A stretch of 64,000 nucleotides of DNA from Wuchereria bancrofti (Eukaryota; Nematoda; Chromadorea; Rhabditida; Onchocercidae): assembly GCA_005281725.1 (NCBI GenBank), contig SSBO01000012.1:17196603-17260602 (forward strand), written 5' to 3'. Shown here piece by piece: positions 1 to 14,147 of the stretch. The notes under the pieces were generated by a model. The model did no database searches. It saw only the letters and a program-made list of their open reading frames with translations, and was not told the origin of the DNA. Position numbers and translations under genes: made by a program. Within the stretch, counting starts at the first letter, position 1; each line of letters starts with the position of its first letter.

Positions 1-3000
1 TGTGCGTACATACATGCATACATGTTTCATGCATATGTGCTTATGGCAAAAACCACTAGACTAGCTGCATGCCGTACGACGGAAACGATAGCGGCAGGGT
101 GGTGCCTGATGGATGGATGAATAGGTAGAAAGGGTGAAGCCGGTGAATGACGCAATGTTTTGTTGTCGAGAGTGGGAAGAACTGGTTGATGAGTTGTTCG
201 GCTTAGACGAGGGCGGAGTGGAGAAGGGGTAACACCGCCAAGGGCAATTAGGAAGGCAGTCGGCTCGCACACAGATGGCACTGTGAATTCGGTTTCGGGC
301 AAGAAAAGGACATTTCTCGCAACCATTCCAGTGATACAGTTCATGAATGGAAAAAGAAACCATTATGCATTCGGGAACACCTAATCCTTCTCTCATTCAG
401 TTCGGTCTTTTCAGGAATCGCTTCCTGCGTCTGTAGTTCTTTTTACTTTTATAAGCCTGACCTATGGAGAGACTTCAAGGACTAATAATCCAGTTTCAAT
501 CATCCGAATCGAAACATTTTAGCTAGTCAAAACTTGCCTCCAAACGCGATTTAAATATGTGCTTCTCATGAGCAACGAATATGAACATGTCAAACCCTCC
601 GAAACAGATATTACTAGACATCTGTTTGCCATTCTATCTTCTAGATAACTCATTTTCTCTAAACACTTGGCAAAGAAGTTGAAAGTGAACAAAACTAACT
701 TGGAGTTTCGACAGGCAATGTCATTTCCATTATCTCTTAATTCTCTCACACTCACGTAATAAGGAAGTACTCAGAAAAACAGTTTTACAAATTGGCTGAC
801 TTTTGAGCCGGCGATACTGTCATTCCAGAATTTCTACCCCCACAAAAATTTCTACCTTCAACTAGTCAATTCAACCTGTACGTGTCAGTAAAACAAAGTC
901 AAATTTCATGCACAATAACATCAATGAGGCAAATATCAACGTAATATATTCAGCTATGATCTTCTGATCTTAAAATGTATATTAAAGCAGTTATTCAGTA
1001 ATATTTTTCAAACATTCTATAATTAATGTGAATGTTTGAAAACTAGTTAGGCATAACTGGTACTAGCTATCGCAAATGATCACCTTTGATGAGCTCATGA
1101 TATTTGAAAAAATAAGTTGTTCTGGTGCTAAACCGCCATGAAATTTAAAAAAAAAGCTGTACCAAATGGAATCAAAGAAATTGAAGAATATTTAAAAAAC
1201 ATCGCATCCAACAATCAATTCTCAAACATTTGATGAATGTTCAGGCCTTTATTATCAGAACAAAAATAGTGCACGCATGGAAGAAGATTACAGAAATAAA
1301 TGATATCACAAAAAGAAAAATAAAATAATAAATGTTTATGAACGGTAAGAAATGAAAAGTTTCTCTTGTTAGATTTCTTATTCGATATCGTTCCAATCGT
1401 ATATTCCGTTCTTTTTTTCTATTGTCAGTTTTGTTTTCAGTTATCATGATACCTGTCAGTCTTTTATTTAAACCAAAATCGAAATGTTTTAGAATTTTCA
1501 GACTATCACCAAATGACATTCTATTTAAAACAGAAGTAAAAAGTGAGTTGATTTATTTGTTGTATACTCTCGTTAGGATTAGTGCCCGAGGAATTAAAAA
1601 GTGGAGTTAAGAACTTTCCGGTTCTAGTAATAAACATAAAAGTATTGCTAAACTTCTTTTTTTGCTTTTGTCGCAGTGTTTTGTGGCTCATCCTTTTAAG
1701 TCCATTAACTGATAAACATGGTGATTGTATATTCAATGAAAAAAGTATGTAGGCTTGCAAAATTTTTATTTGTTAGATCGTATCTAAATCTAGTAGGATT
1801 AGTCTTCTTTGACCTGTTTGACAACTCATTTCATTGCCTGTGGTGTACCATCATGATGACAAACAACACACCAGACAGATAAAAATAACGATTAATGGTA
1901 ATTGTAGTATTCAATACTGCTTCTATGATTCCGACATTCATAAAAATAAAAAGTAGGAGAAGAATAGAGATTATCTGATCGTTTACGGATAAGTAAAAGT
2001 AGAAGTACTCGAAGTTATGGGTCACGAGATATACCATTTACCCTATCTTGTCAGTACTTAGGGAATCCCTGTTTTTTTCTGCTCAGAAAAACTGATAACC
2101 ATTGATTTCAACGAAAAATTGAAACTCATTCAAAACCCGTCTCTTCCTATCTTTCCCTCTCTCTCTCTCAATTCCGTCACTGTACAAAGCGACTTTGCAG
2201 ACGGCATTCTCTCATAATAAACAAATTGATTAAGGTTTAAACTATAAACAGATAGGTTAAGGCCTAAACTCTAACATGAACTATTTTCTTCCTATTAGTG
2301 TCTATTATTTTTATTCACATTTCGTTTACACAAGGAAGGAGGGAAATCTGCGAATCATCTGTTACTAAATGTTATGTTGTCATGAAATTAGTACTGCTTC
2401 TGTAATGTTTGTAGATGAGCAACGTATCAGTAGTGGTACCAGTGGAGAGATGTCTTACTCATCATTGATAAGAATAAACAGATAAACATTTGGGAAGATA
2501 GAAACGTTCAAGTTTTACTCTGCTATTAGTGCATCTGCGAGATCAAATCTCTTTTATGCATAGTTGGCACTGCAAGGAACAGATAGGGGACGGTTGAATT
2601 GGCGACCTACTACTCTTCCTTTCGCTGCCGTAATCAATGCTAATAGCCTTCCTCACCGCCCAGAGTACTCTCCTACTATTAATGGGTACTGGTCAGGGCT
2701 TTTCTTCTTCCCTGTGGACAACATTTTCAAGCCACTGTTTGTTGTTTTACTTTTTTCAATTCTGATTTTTCGTAGGTTACTAAAAAAAAAACATTTAATT
2801 TAATTCGAAAAACTTGAAACTTTTCGATAATGATAATTAACTACTGTGAGAGTGAATATTCTCCGGCATAAGAGCGCTTTAATAACCTAAATCATTATGC
2901 CCAATTACTATTGTATCACAAAAACTTCTGTTCACTCTGTCCATAATAGACTACGTGCATATAGAAAATTTTATTTCATCAATAATTTAACACCGTAACT

Positions 3001-6000
3001 ACACGGCTTCTATCATCCTATCTCATTTTCATTGCAATAGGAAATAAGCAGATGAAGAAAATTTAACAAATAAGAATAAATGTAAAAATTGGTGATCAAT
3101 TAGACTTACATTCCGTTATACTAGAAAATGACTCGCAATACAAGAACATTTTGTAAGAAAATTTCAAAATGCCAGAACATATAAAGAAAATATTCAATGA
3201 CAATGTTGATGCGACTAGAAATACTTTTAAAAAGAACTATTCGTTTTCTTTCCATTCTCATTTTTAACATTTAATAACACATCACTTTTTCTGTCCTTTT
3301 GCATCAATATTCCTGTAACACCAGGAGTAGAACTTCTTCACTCCTATTGATTCTTTGATGTCTTACATTTAATTACTTAAATGGGTCTCAGAATCTTGGT
3401 ATATTTTTTATTAGGTATTTCTTTCATTACATATATAATCTATTTTTATATCACACGACCATACCTGATTGCAGTACCAAAGTTTTATGCTTAGCTCAGT
3501 TCTGTTGCATCTTTTATGCAACAAATATGTGTGTTGTACCAAATAATATTCCTACTTGATGGATTTTCAAAAAGTAAACTGAATATTTATATCAGAATTT
3601 ACTATATACGAGAAAATGTATAATCCAAATCATACGATATTACTTATTATGTATCAATGTCTTTAGTAGATAATTTATTCTACTTTTTTATCGGAGAGCT
3701 TTTTATTCCTCTGCATCACTTTAATCTTTTTCTTTCACCTACTGATTAAATCCTAGAAATGTTGGTTTGAGTTTGACTTTATAACTTATGATTTTTTGCG
3801 TCGATTTTTCAAAAATATTGTAGTTTAAAATTCTCCAATATAAATTAATGTTATTTGGTACGCTTGAACCGAGTTCCATGTTGGATGTCGCGAAATTAAA
3901 GTATTTTACAAACTTTTTTCCTCCACTGATTAGTTTTATATTTGGCTAGACGATAATTACCAGTATTGCTTTATAAATTATTTTATGTCATACACAGTAA
4001 ACCAGAGAACAAATGAAATTAATATCTGATGAGATCCTTTTGATAAGGAGTTTATCAAGATATGTTTATCGATTTTGTCTAGAAGTTATTGCAGCTTTTT
4101 AAAACCTATTATCAACAATACTACTACATTCATCTATCCATATTCTTCTGTATCCTTCCATCGTTTCATTCAAATGGAAAAGTTCATTTTTTAAAAGGAA
4201 ATCAGAAGTAATGAGGACGACACAGTAATATGCGAAACGATGTTGATCAATATGATAAAAGTTTCGTCAACAGTAGAATGGCTGGTTGGAGGCATTGCTG
4301 TGGATTCCTTCATCAAATGGCACGTGGAAAGACAGCGTTGAATATGCCTTTTTAAATTTTCTGAAATAAAGAACGACCTCTATAACATTCGATAGCTATG
4401 CTGGAATAATAACGATAGTTGTTCATTGAAAGTATCATAAATTTTCGAAATTTCATGCTAAAACGAAATCTTTTTAAGAGTTTTGAATAGTGACAAGATG
4501 AAGCATAAACTGAACTGTTAAATTAATTGATACATGATCTGTTTGAGTTAATAAGTATTGCTGAATGACTAATTAAAGAAATAACTCAACTAATTAAAGA
4601 AATGATTGTAACTTTCTGTAGAAGTAAACTCATTATCTAATCTTTTATTAAAAATGGATTTTTTTTTACATAATGTATTCTAGAAATGACAACCAAAAAA
4701 AGCTTCAAAGGATGCATGAGGAAAAAATCAAGAAAAAAATTTTTTGTTTGACAAGCAAAGTATCGAATAATTTTCGAAGAGCCCACAAAAGTAATTATTT
4801 TTTTCAAGGCTAATAATTACGTAATCTGATGATTTCAAAATGAGCAAACAAATAAAAACTATGTTTAACGTCCTTGACTGCAGCAAAAAATTAATTTGAC
4901 ACTTTTTTTGGTTTTCAAAGGTCCAAGGACAATAAAGTGCTTTTTTGAAAAAGTCCTACACTGACGTACTTTTTCCTTTATTTTCCAACCAATGAAACTG
5001 CTGGAAATGAGCAAGTCTACCTAGGAGTAACAATTTCCATTAGTTATTTAATAGCCGAAATTACATATCAACCTCAGATGAACAAAAGATAAGAAGAGCC
5101 AGTCCTTCTAGTTAGCATTCATATATAGCTTTCAGCTGATTTATTTCATTAAGCCATTCAACGTGATTGTTGTTAATTTAATCAATAAGACTTTCTTCAA
5201 TTAATAAGATTATATCTAATACGATCTTCAAATCCAATCCATTACTATCCCATTTGCGGTTTCTATTTTAATTTAGTCGTTGATGATCAACCAACCAAAA
5301 TTTATTTGTATGTTATCTTGTTTTACTTGTAAGGAATTTTATCCCCTCAATCTAAATATGTCGTTTAGTTGTTTCTTCATTTCTTCATTAGATGAAAATT
5401 CCATTAATTTCAGTGTCCACTCCATCTTACAAGAAAGGAAGCCAACTGATGAACAATGGTTTCTTTCATAGGTGGTAAGATTTCCAATCCATTGCTATTT
5501 CACCTGCAAAGCCAAGTTTAACATATTATTCTCGCTATAGTCATAAAATTTCGTAGTATTTAAGTGATACATCGAGTGGTACATTTACCCTTAAGCTACG
5601 ATGGTTTTAGAAAGAAAAAATAAATGCACTTATACGTTTAACAATTACCAATGACTGTCGAAATTTGAAAAGCAAATTTAAAATCTCAAATGCGATAAAG
5701 TGAAATGCGTAACAGCAATCAAATGAATTAAATTGCTTTTGATTCAATATGTCCTAAATCGAAATCTTTGGAAAAACGAAGTGCCAAGTTGTATTTGATA
5801 GAAACTCAGGAATAATCGTTTCATTCTACTCATTCTATTTAACAACATTTGACAAATAGCTTTGGCATATGAATATACCACAGTATTTGATTCTCTAATA
5901 ATAGATACACTGTTGTTCGTTTAATTCTAGTTCTCATTGCTGATGAACAGATTACTTCTTACTTTCAGCAGTAAAGAATATATTCCAACTCTGAATAAAC

Positions 6001-6550
6001 AGGAGAAAAGATCTGAAATTATATCTTATTATTCAGTAACCCTCGTCTGACAATATTTTCGTTTGGACAGAAAACGATATCTTTTCGTGCCTTTTTCCAT
6101 CAGTGATTGTCGCTTTGCATCGCTGTCGCTGCTTTAGCTATCTGTTATACCCTGTCTACAAGAAGTTTATCAATGGGATTAGTTATTTTAGGAGGATTGG
6201 TTAAGAATTATGCTTGATAGATGGTTACTGTAAATCAATCAATTTTCATCATCAACTGTGCTTCACTTTTTTTTTCAAACATAATGTAAGATGAATCCTT
6301 AACACTTTTATCAAAACATCCATAATAAATAGGATTTAAAATCTATTATTCGCTTCTTTCGTTTATTTAACTTCGATGAGATTTTGATCCCCAAAAAGTT
6401 TCACACGTTGTCTTGATCCTAAATTACAATAAAATGAGAAGGGAATTCTAAAGAACTATCAAATGATTAACACTGATAAGAAATACTGCATCAGAATGTT
6501 GATGACACACCCGACAATGATCAGGGATCATCCTGTTGACAACCTCCTCT

Positions 6551-6576
6551 GTTTACCTTTGACAACAAAGGTAAAC
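6551..6576. repeat. Perfect 11-bp hairpin
   Basis: GTTTACCTTTG is followed by the 4-base loop ACAA and then by its exact reverse complement CAAAGGTAAAC. No gene is recognisable nearby. It could be a chance palindrome or a small structured RNA; the sequence alone does not decide. Confidence 0.6.
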
Positions 6577-8228
6577 GAAGGCATCGTCACTTCCTCATAC
6601 CTCTAATAGTGGTGATATGTGGCATGAGACGAAAGGATGCGTATTATCAAGACTGATATAAGAATAATGCAATTGTGTTTGTTGTAATATCAGAAGACAT
6701 TGTTCTCAGCGAGCAGAAAACACTGTCCAAATATTTCTCATTAATATCTCTCATAATTTGCCTGCGGAAAGAGGATTCTTAATGACTAGATTTTCATGTG
6801 GGCATAATATGAAGATATAAAAAGAGATGAGCAACCATTTCATTTTTCCTTCCTTAACATTTTTTTTCTTAACTTTCTTAATTTATTATAGCTGAAAGTT
6901 ACCTCAAACTATTAATTGTACTTTCATCTTTATCATCTGGCACATATCATATTATAAAAGTACTTATTTTTTCGGACTAATCAAATAAGTCACCTCATAT
7001 AAATATAAATTAGCGTTGTATAGAAATGCCACTAATGATAATTTGAACTTTCAATTTAATCCTTTCAAAGTGGTTTAAGAGAAGTTAATCTGTTTAAACA
7101 TTACATACAATTAATTTCAATACCGTAATCTATTTCTTTCCACTTTTGATTTGCTGCTGTGCACAGATGGAGAGACAACCAAAATAATGCAAAAACTTTT
7201 GTCGGAATGTTCATAAGAGATTTGAGAACGCATATTTTACATCGTTTTCATCATTTTCTTGTTATGTGCAAATTTTGTTTGACAATTATAAATATATACA
7301 TGCGATGAAGAATGATGAACACTCAAGAATACTGTAAATCCAATGATCAAAGAGTGTTTTCCTGATCACACGATTATTTAGAGATTCTCATGTTGCCAAC
7401 TGTAAAGCAGAAGTGTAGTACTGTACAAATGAGAAGTGTAATTCAGATTTTATTATGCAAAAGTCAAACAACTCATATCTTAAGAGAATTAACTATCTAC
7501 CGTATGTGACATTCACTTCTCTTACATACGTACGTTGCTTCACGCATGTGCCTATTAATATCATTCCACCGCTTTCACTCTTTCTGTCATGCCACTATTT
7601 CTTTTGTATGTAATATTTATCAATAAGAGATTTACTTAGACTACTTAATTTTGCTTTCTTCCATCTTACACCCTTACCTTTTTTTTTTTAGATTTTAAAT
7701 TAATTAAATCTTCTAAGCTTCCATCTTTTTAGAAGTTTGTAGCATTCTTTTTTCTCTTCGTTTTTTTTTTTTTTTTTTGCAATTTCAATGATTACACCAA
7801 AAACTTCCTGGCATTTGTCGATGATTATACCAAAAATTTCCTGACAATTGTTTGATCTTCTTGTCAAATTCAAATTGTTCCTGTTCGTCAATCAGTCAAA
7901 TGCAATCATTTTCTAAACAAGCCAATATTCTGAAAGCATTCCACTTAGATTTCTCATATCAAAATCGTTTTATAGCAAAAATTATATTCAGCCTAACTAA
8001 TTTAATACTAAGATTCATAACCACATAACAAATCAATTTCATGTCACCATGCTTTTTTGACATTTTTGTGGAAGAGAATAGGAACCATTTCCTTGGCAAT
8101 CTAATCTATGTTTTTTTTTAAATCTCTGAAGTTTTGAAAGCCACAGCAATCTTTTCCTGTTTAAGAAATTTCAGAATCTATGGTTCTATCATTTCTTATA
8201 AAACTCTCTTTAAACAATTCTTCAAGAG

Positions 8229-8322
8229 AAAAGTTGAAAAACCACAGTACCCAGCGGAAGCCCAGTCACACCTTGAACTGATCGATCAATTATTAGCGCC
8301 TTACAGAAGTCATAAATTATAG
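8229..8322 (+). CDS. Possible orphan terminal exon
   Basis: After the acceptor-like TTCTTCAAG an open frame of 30 codons runs to a TAG stop. It reads like a real protein tail: it has a lysine-rich start, then a segment containing QSHLELIDQLLAPYRSHKL. I found no matching upstream exon, so the gene, if any, is unassembled. Function is not recognisable, and a chance open frame is the main alternative. Confidence 0.2.
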
Positions 8323-9672
8323 ACAATATATTTTTGACAATTTATATAATGCTTAATCAATTCCTTTATTAACATATTATATATCACGTCTTCGTTTACA
8401 AATCGTCTGAGTGCACCACTGACCAAGTTTTATCGATCTATACAAAATATAACATTTTGGCTTTTCTTTGCAAGAAATCTGATTAGCCTTTCAACGAAAC
8501 TCATCTTTCAAAACAAAAATGTTAAACTGCGAAATTAATATGAAGATTTTTAGTCGGAGTGACATTGTCATGAACCCTATCAGATCATCGACATAATATT
8601 TCGACCTGACTAATATTAACAAAAAGTTGAAAGTGGGAGTCAAAAGGCAGGAAGGATAGTTTTCTGGATGGATCATTTATAAATTAAATTAAGAGCAATT
8701 GATTATACGCATACTCATGCAACGTGATATAGATCTATTAACATTTAAATAATTTCAACCGTCAAATTAAAGCATTAAAATTATCAGCATTCCCAATATT
8801 CATGCAAAAACATTTTAGCGACGCTATTTTTGATCATCAACGATAAAATAAACACGTTTTGGTCACAATTTACACTTGTCCTGTTTTTACATGTCTATAC
8901 CTTTCAACACTCGTCTAAACTTTTTAAATAAATTCTGCATTAACTGTCACTGCTGCACTGCCAATTTCTCGAATAAGGTGACTGTATAGGTATATATAAA
9001 ATGAATGTTGACTGCACCATTAGCAAATCATTTCAGAAAAGGACTGATGAGAGATGAATTCACATCCATTAAATCATTCATTCCTTTCTCGAAAGAAAAA
9101 TTAAAATCATTCGTCAATTAAAAGGGTTTGTTTGCAAAACATTATTTGACTTCAAGAATATCAGTTAAATTATCAAATCTGTACCTTTAAATTTAGTTGC
9201 AAAAAATCTCACTATGTTCAGGCTATTGCATTAAGAATTTGGAGAAAACGAGAAAGATGAAATAATTAATAAAAATAAAATAATGAATGTACAACCCTCG
9301 GGAAGACTTTTGTGTGGAATGAAGTGAATAGCAGGATTGATGAAGAGAAGTTTGTTCGAAAAGTTTCCAGTAGTTGTCACATTTGCAGATATGATCAATA
9401 AAGGAAGAAATGGAAAACTATTGGATTCGATGGTAATTCGACAAGCAATTTTCTCGAGACTAGCCAAAATTTGAGTCATTGGGAAGAAAATGAAAAATTT
9501 CGACGAGAGTATAAAATTAATAAATTATAATTTATAAGCTGAGAAAGTCAGAATTCACAAATGAAAGTTTCAAAAGTGCAACTTATTTTCTTGTATTTTG
9601 CATTTGCATACAAAATCTTCAGGATTTTCATTTAAATTTGATTTTATTTGTCTTCGCTGAATCATTTCAAAA

Positions 9673-12662
9673 ATGTTTAGTGATTTCATTTTGTATTTCT
9701 CCTTCTTTACTACTCTCGCCAAAAATGTTCCAACTGGTAAGATTGAATTTACACATAATTTTATATTTTGTGAACTTTTGTTTTTCGAGTCGTTTGTTTC
9801 TTGCAAAGCAGTTATAAAAATTTTTTAAAGAAATGTCAATTTTATTTAGTATTTTTATGAATAAATACTAAGAAATATGTCAAGGATAAATGCTAGAGTT
9901 TTGTTTATTTATGCAAATTAGTTTTTAATAATACTGTAGATCCGGATGCATTTTATCTTCCGAAAAATCTTGAATGATTAATATAGCACATTTTCTGTTA
10001 TCTGCTCTTGAATTTTAGCATTGAAGGGAAGAAGCAAAATAGGAAATAATAAGCAACGGCAATATAGATTGCGCCAATTAGGAAAGAGGGAATTTATCTT
10101 CATTGCTCTACTTTCCCTTATTCATTCATGTTCTCAATTAATCATGCATAAATACAAATTTCTGGTGGCTCATATTCGATTTGATTTTCGTGCAGTTATG
10201 TTCATAGAATATTTCAGCTGTTTTCAAGTTTTCCGCAATAATTACAGATGCATCAAGCAGAAGCAGCAGCGGTACATTATTGGAGCGCAACGTCTCGGCA
10301 GGTCAGGCCTTGAAGAGTAGAGGTGTTGGTTGATGAACTCACATGATAAGAGTCAAATTATACTTATCGATCCGATCAAATCCAGCATGTTTCAGAGAGT
10401 AGTCTAACAGTGAAGCTAGAGAAATCAAAGGATTCAGAACATATCGAGTCAACGTTCATTCCTGAGCTCACTACAACCTTAATTAAGGAGCTCAAATGGA
10501 AGCGTGTCGTTCGCAAATCCCGAAAACAGGTCAATACAACGACAAGAAAGAAATCACAGTATATCAAAAAAACATTTATTTATCGTGGAAGTTTCCTTAC
10601 ATTCTGTAGCACTTTACTTGGGACATACGTAATGTTGATATTTTTGATTCAGGTCTGTGGATTTTTCGTTAACACCATAATAGCATAAATTTTTTCCACG
10701 TAGTAATAAGTTTTGGACTTGGTTATTCTTGATCAACCGGAAGAAACAAAAGAAGTTGATTTATTTTGAAATATTTGAAGTTTTGAAAGCTCATATTGCT
10801 TAAGTCCGTCTCACTAAAACTTCTCTTGGCATTGTTTCGCATATATTGTACTCTTATTATACGACCTCATTATATTAGATTATTTCATTAGAACTGCTCT
10901 GAACTTCATCAGGTTTGGATTCTAATATCACGGATAGAAATTAAAAACGGAACTTGGTCACTTAGTCCAGCTGAAAGAATCACGTGGTGGTTTGACCAGG
11001 TAAATACTTTTCAAGATTATATTTAACCAGTGATTTTTGTGACATAAAACGATGTGGTAGATTTCAAAGGAAAAAAAATTTAATAGCAGTAAATAATAAA
11101 TAAACGGCTCTTATGTAAATTCCAGACCTTTTTAATAGCAAGAGTGGCTTTTACAGACAATGAGAGGCATGAAATGATATTTCTTAGTTGGGAAGAAAAT
11201 TTTTCAGGTGGAAAATCTGGGCGACGAACTGGTAAAGTTCTGTACTAATTTTACATCAAGAAATATTTTTGAAATTATAAATGAAATATAGAATATAAAT
11301 AAGAAGAAACTGATTAAGGCAATGTCCGGAAGCAATATGAAATCTGCAAAATCAATTCATTCCATTAGTCCTTGTATGAAAAATCTCGACCTAAAGTGAA
11401 CGCAATAGAAAATGTCAAAGCGCTAGTGCTTGATATGAAATTAAAAAATGAGAAAATAAGCTAAACTTCAAAAAAAAAAATTTTTTTTTGAAAGAAGAAA
11501 ACTAAATATCGAGGTGAAATTTGCAGAATTCTCCCATTCATGTATTTTGTGTGGGGACTAAAGTAACTTTGGTAAAAATTCAAAAATACAAATGATCAGA
11601 GCCTAAAAAACAATTTCTACCATTGTGATACCTGCAGCAACTGAAAAATAAAACTCAAATTTACAATTTCATTACAAATACACTTTCAATCATTTAAGCT
11701 TAATATTCAGTGTAGTTTCTATCCAAATGATTAGTTTTAGAAGTTTATTCGGTGTCCATGACTATGATTACTGAAATAGCCCTACTTGATAACATAGATA
11801 AAAGAGTAAAGCTAGGCTATCATTACTCATTCTTTTTGTCAGTTCAGAGCTAAGGACACTTGGCAACAAAGCAAAGGTAACTTAAAACTTTCGTTAATAA
11901 AAAGTGATAAAAATAAAATACCGGTTGATCGATGACAGAGCTACTTATTGACTAACAAGGTGTGCAAGCAGATCGAAAGGTCTGTTCTTAGGTAATTGGT
12001 TTTGTGCATAGATTTGCACGGATGATTAATACAAATAAATGTATTAATAACTCATACATCCAACAAAGAATAACTCATCCATCCGTCTGCTTGCAATATG
12101 ATTCGCAATAATTCATTACACCTGCAGGGAATCGATAAAATGCAAAGAGATAATGAAGGATCAGTCAAGAAGAGTGACCTATCAGAAGGTAAATCCTTAC
12201 TTATTTTTGATTTTAATCTGTTGATAATTTCCTTTTTAATCCTTATCTAAATTATTTTAGCTCATTAAAATTCATATCTGCAGCTTCACTTTTTTTTTCA
12301 CATAGCACAAGATACAAAGAAGTTGAAAAAAAAGATAAGAAAACTGTTCAGCAGATGTTCTTCTAACTACATTTTTATTTCAACTTACTGGCCGATATTT
12401 TCAATGAGAAATGAAACTTCATTGGTAGGTGCGAAGAAATATCATACAAGGGAAATGATAGGCAATTATCAAAAGCACAAACATTTATAATAAATAATAC
12501 TTCTCAGGTTTGAATATGTCCAAGTGTACAAACACACATATATATATATTTATTTATTTTGCTGTAGTCATAGACAACTAGAAAGAATATACTTTATATG
12601 ACTTTTGTTAGTGTCCACTACCTCGTGGTCATTCTACTTATGATGGCCTTCGTCTGCTGTGA
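9673..12662 (+). CDS. Small putative secreted protein, seven exons
   Basis: Exons 9673-9736, 10248-10301, 10411-10529, 10913-10999, 12128-12188, 12306-12424 and 12612-12662 join without a phase break into 184 residues. All introns are GT-AG. The protein starts with a hydrophobic leader (MFSDFILYFSFFTTLA), a plausible signal peptide. A Ser-rich segment follows (ASSRSSSGTLLERNVS), then a basic stretch ending RKSRKQ, then a Trp-rich motif SLSPAERITWWFDQ, a charged region, a lysine-rich helix-like run and a short tail. I do not recognise a family. The agreement of six consecutive junctions is the main support; residue composition of the joined frame is protein-like throughout. The last exon is the least certain, since another frame there encodes a hydrophobic run. 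Secretion is inferred from the leader only. Confidence 0.55.
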
Positions 12663-14147
12663 CCTAACAACATAAAAAAGAAAGAAATAGATTTAGTTGA
12701 AAGATGTATAAAAACTGCAGTGATTAATGCTCATAAACCTATCAGGTAATTAGCTTCTGTGAGTGGACAATTCCGGGACTTTAATTGCAGTAATTGATTT
12801 TCGGCCCGTTTTAAAACATGAAAATTAACACGAAATTTTATTAGTAATACATTTAGTGTAGTTGCTATTAGGATTGGTCCCACGTTTGAAAGAGATTGAC
12901 GTTACTGGTACGTAATTTGATTCATACAAACTCTTTATTCAGACACTTTACAGTTTTACTGACAATAACTGTGACAAGAATGAAATTCGGCAGGAATTTT
13001 ATTTCAGTTAATACTTATCATGTTTCTTCTCTTTCCGTTTCGGGTTGCACACATGAAACGATTGACTTTGAGCCTGTTTCGCACTTATAGAACTTTGTTT
13101 TTCTGGAGTACAAGTTTTAGTAGGCTCGAATTTCTTAGCTATTATTTTATGAGTTAGTGAATGCAGTAGTGTCTCTTACTGCTTTTAGGTGTGAGGCAAT
13201 GACATGCACTGGAGAGTTGCATAATTCATCGAAGTATTCAAACTCGTTTTCTTTTTCTCACTAATATTAGTGGCAATAAAAATTTCAGTGCTATATTGAA
13301 CCATGAAGGCTTTTCCATCATTCAATCATCCGTACTTGAATTTTTATATCACGTACGACGATAAGAAACTGAACAATTGTAATACTATTTCTACTCAGTG
13401 ATTTATGCAAGATTCATCCACATATACAAATGAAAATAACTGAGTTTTCTCTGCTAATTTTAATTTCGCTATCAATTACTTGTCTAGTTTCAGTCTTTAT
13501 TTTTTATCAATTATCATATCACTTCCTAAAGTTTTGTAACTAAGAATGATTTTATTCAGATTTACAGAATTTATAACAATTTAATACTTATATTATGCAA
13601 CATATGCATGAATGCAGCTTTTTATGAAATTCATGGAGATAAATTTTGCAAATAAACTTTGCTGTCGTTTTTCAGCATAAGTGAACGACCGACCAGAAAA
13701 CTAAAATTTCATAGAAAAGTTATACATACCATACGAATTTCAATTATTTTTACAAATTATAGCTATGGACAAGAATTAAAAAACTTTTTGGTGTTTTTGA
13801 TTTCTTTCTTCACGTTAGCGGTTAATTACGCACTAATGTCTTCTAACGATCGCAATCAATCGAAATCTAGCAGTGACAATATCATTTCTTTCAAGGAAAT
13901 ATGACAGACTACCACGAACCATAACAGTAATGTTTTCAGTAGCCGCAGTTAATAATTTGATTAATGACTTACAAATGTTCCATACTCTCATGAAGCCCAG
14001 CAGTGTCGTGAAACTTAGGGCGTCCGACTCTTGTGGCTTAGAGTCGAGTCGAATTGGACTTTCGTATGTTCAAGAGCGTTAAGTGAAAGTTTTATTGTAA
14101 CAACTTTATTTTACAATACATAGATATTAATCTATAGCAACAATAGA
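12663..14147. other. Intergenic stretch with weak open frames
   Basis: Two overlapping plus-strand open frames lie at about 13,660-14,082. One contains SSNDRNQSKSSSDNIISF, which looks protein-like, but neither has a start and splice sites that agree, so I do not call a gene. Otherwise I see only AT-rich sequence. Confidence 0.35.

Larger units (their letters stand above)
1..9672. other. Long gene-poor AT-rich stretch
   Basis: I see no gene here that I can support exon by exon, apart from the weak candidate exon at 8,229-8,322. The first 400 bases are clearly richer in G and C than the rest and contain overlapping open frames on the minus strand, and a second GC-richer patch lies at about 2,560-2,740; either could belong to a gene or a promoter but neither shows a consistent frame with splice sites. 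A perfect short hairpin lies at 6,551-6,576. Around 7,790-7,850 an approximately 30-base unit is imperfectly repeated twice in tandem, next to a long T run. The rest is ordinary AT-rich intergenic sequence. Confidence 0.5.

Noticed and set aside
27..396. Two overlapping minus-strand open frames of 105 and 111 codons
   Set aside because: Open frames overlap in two registers in a GC-richer patch; neither has splice sites, a family motif or a reason to prefer it.
13980..14090. Sequence with tRNA-like short stems
   Set aside because: I could not fold a cloverleaf with a proper anticodon arm and T-arm.
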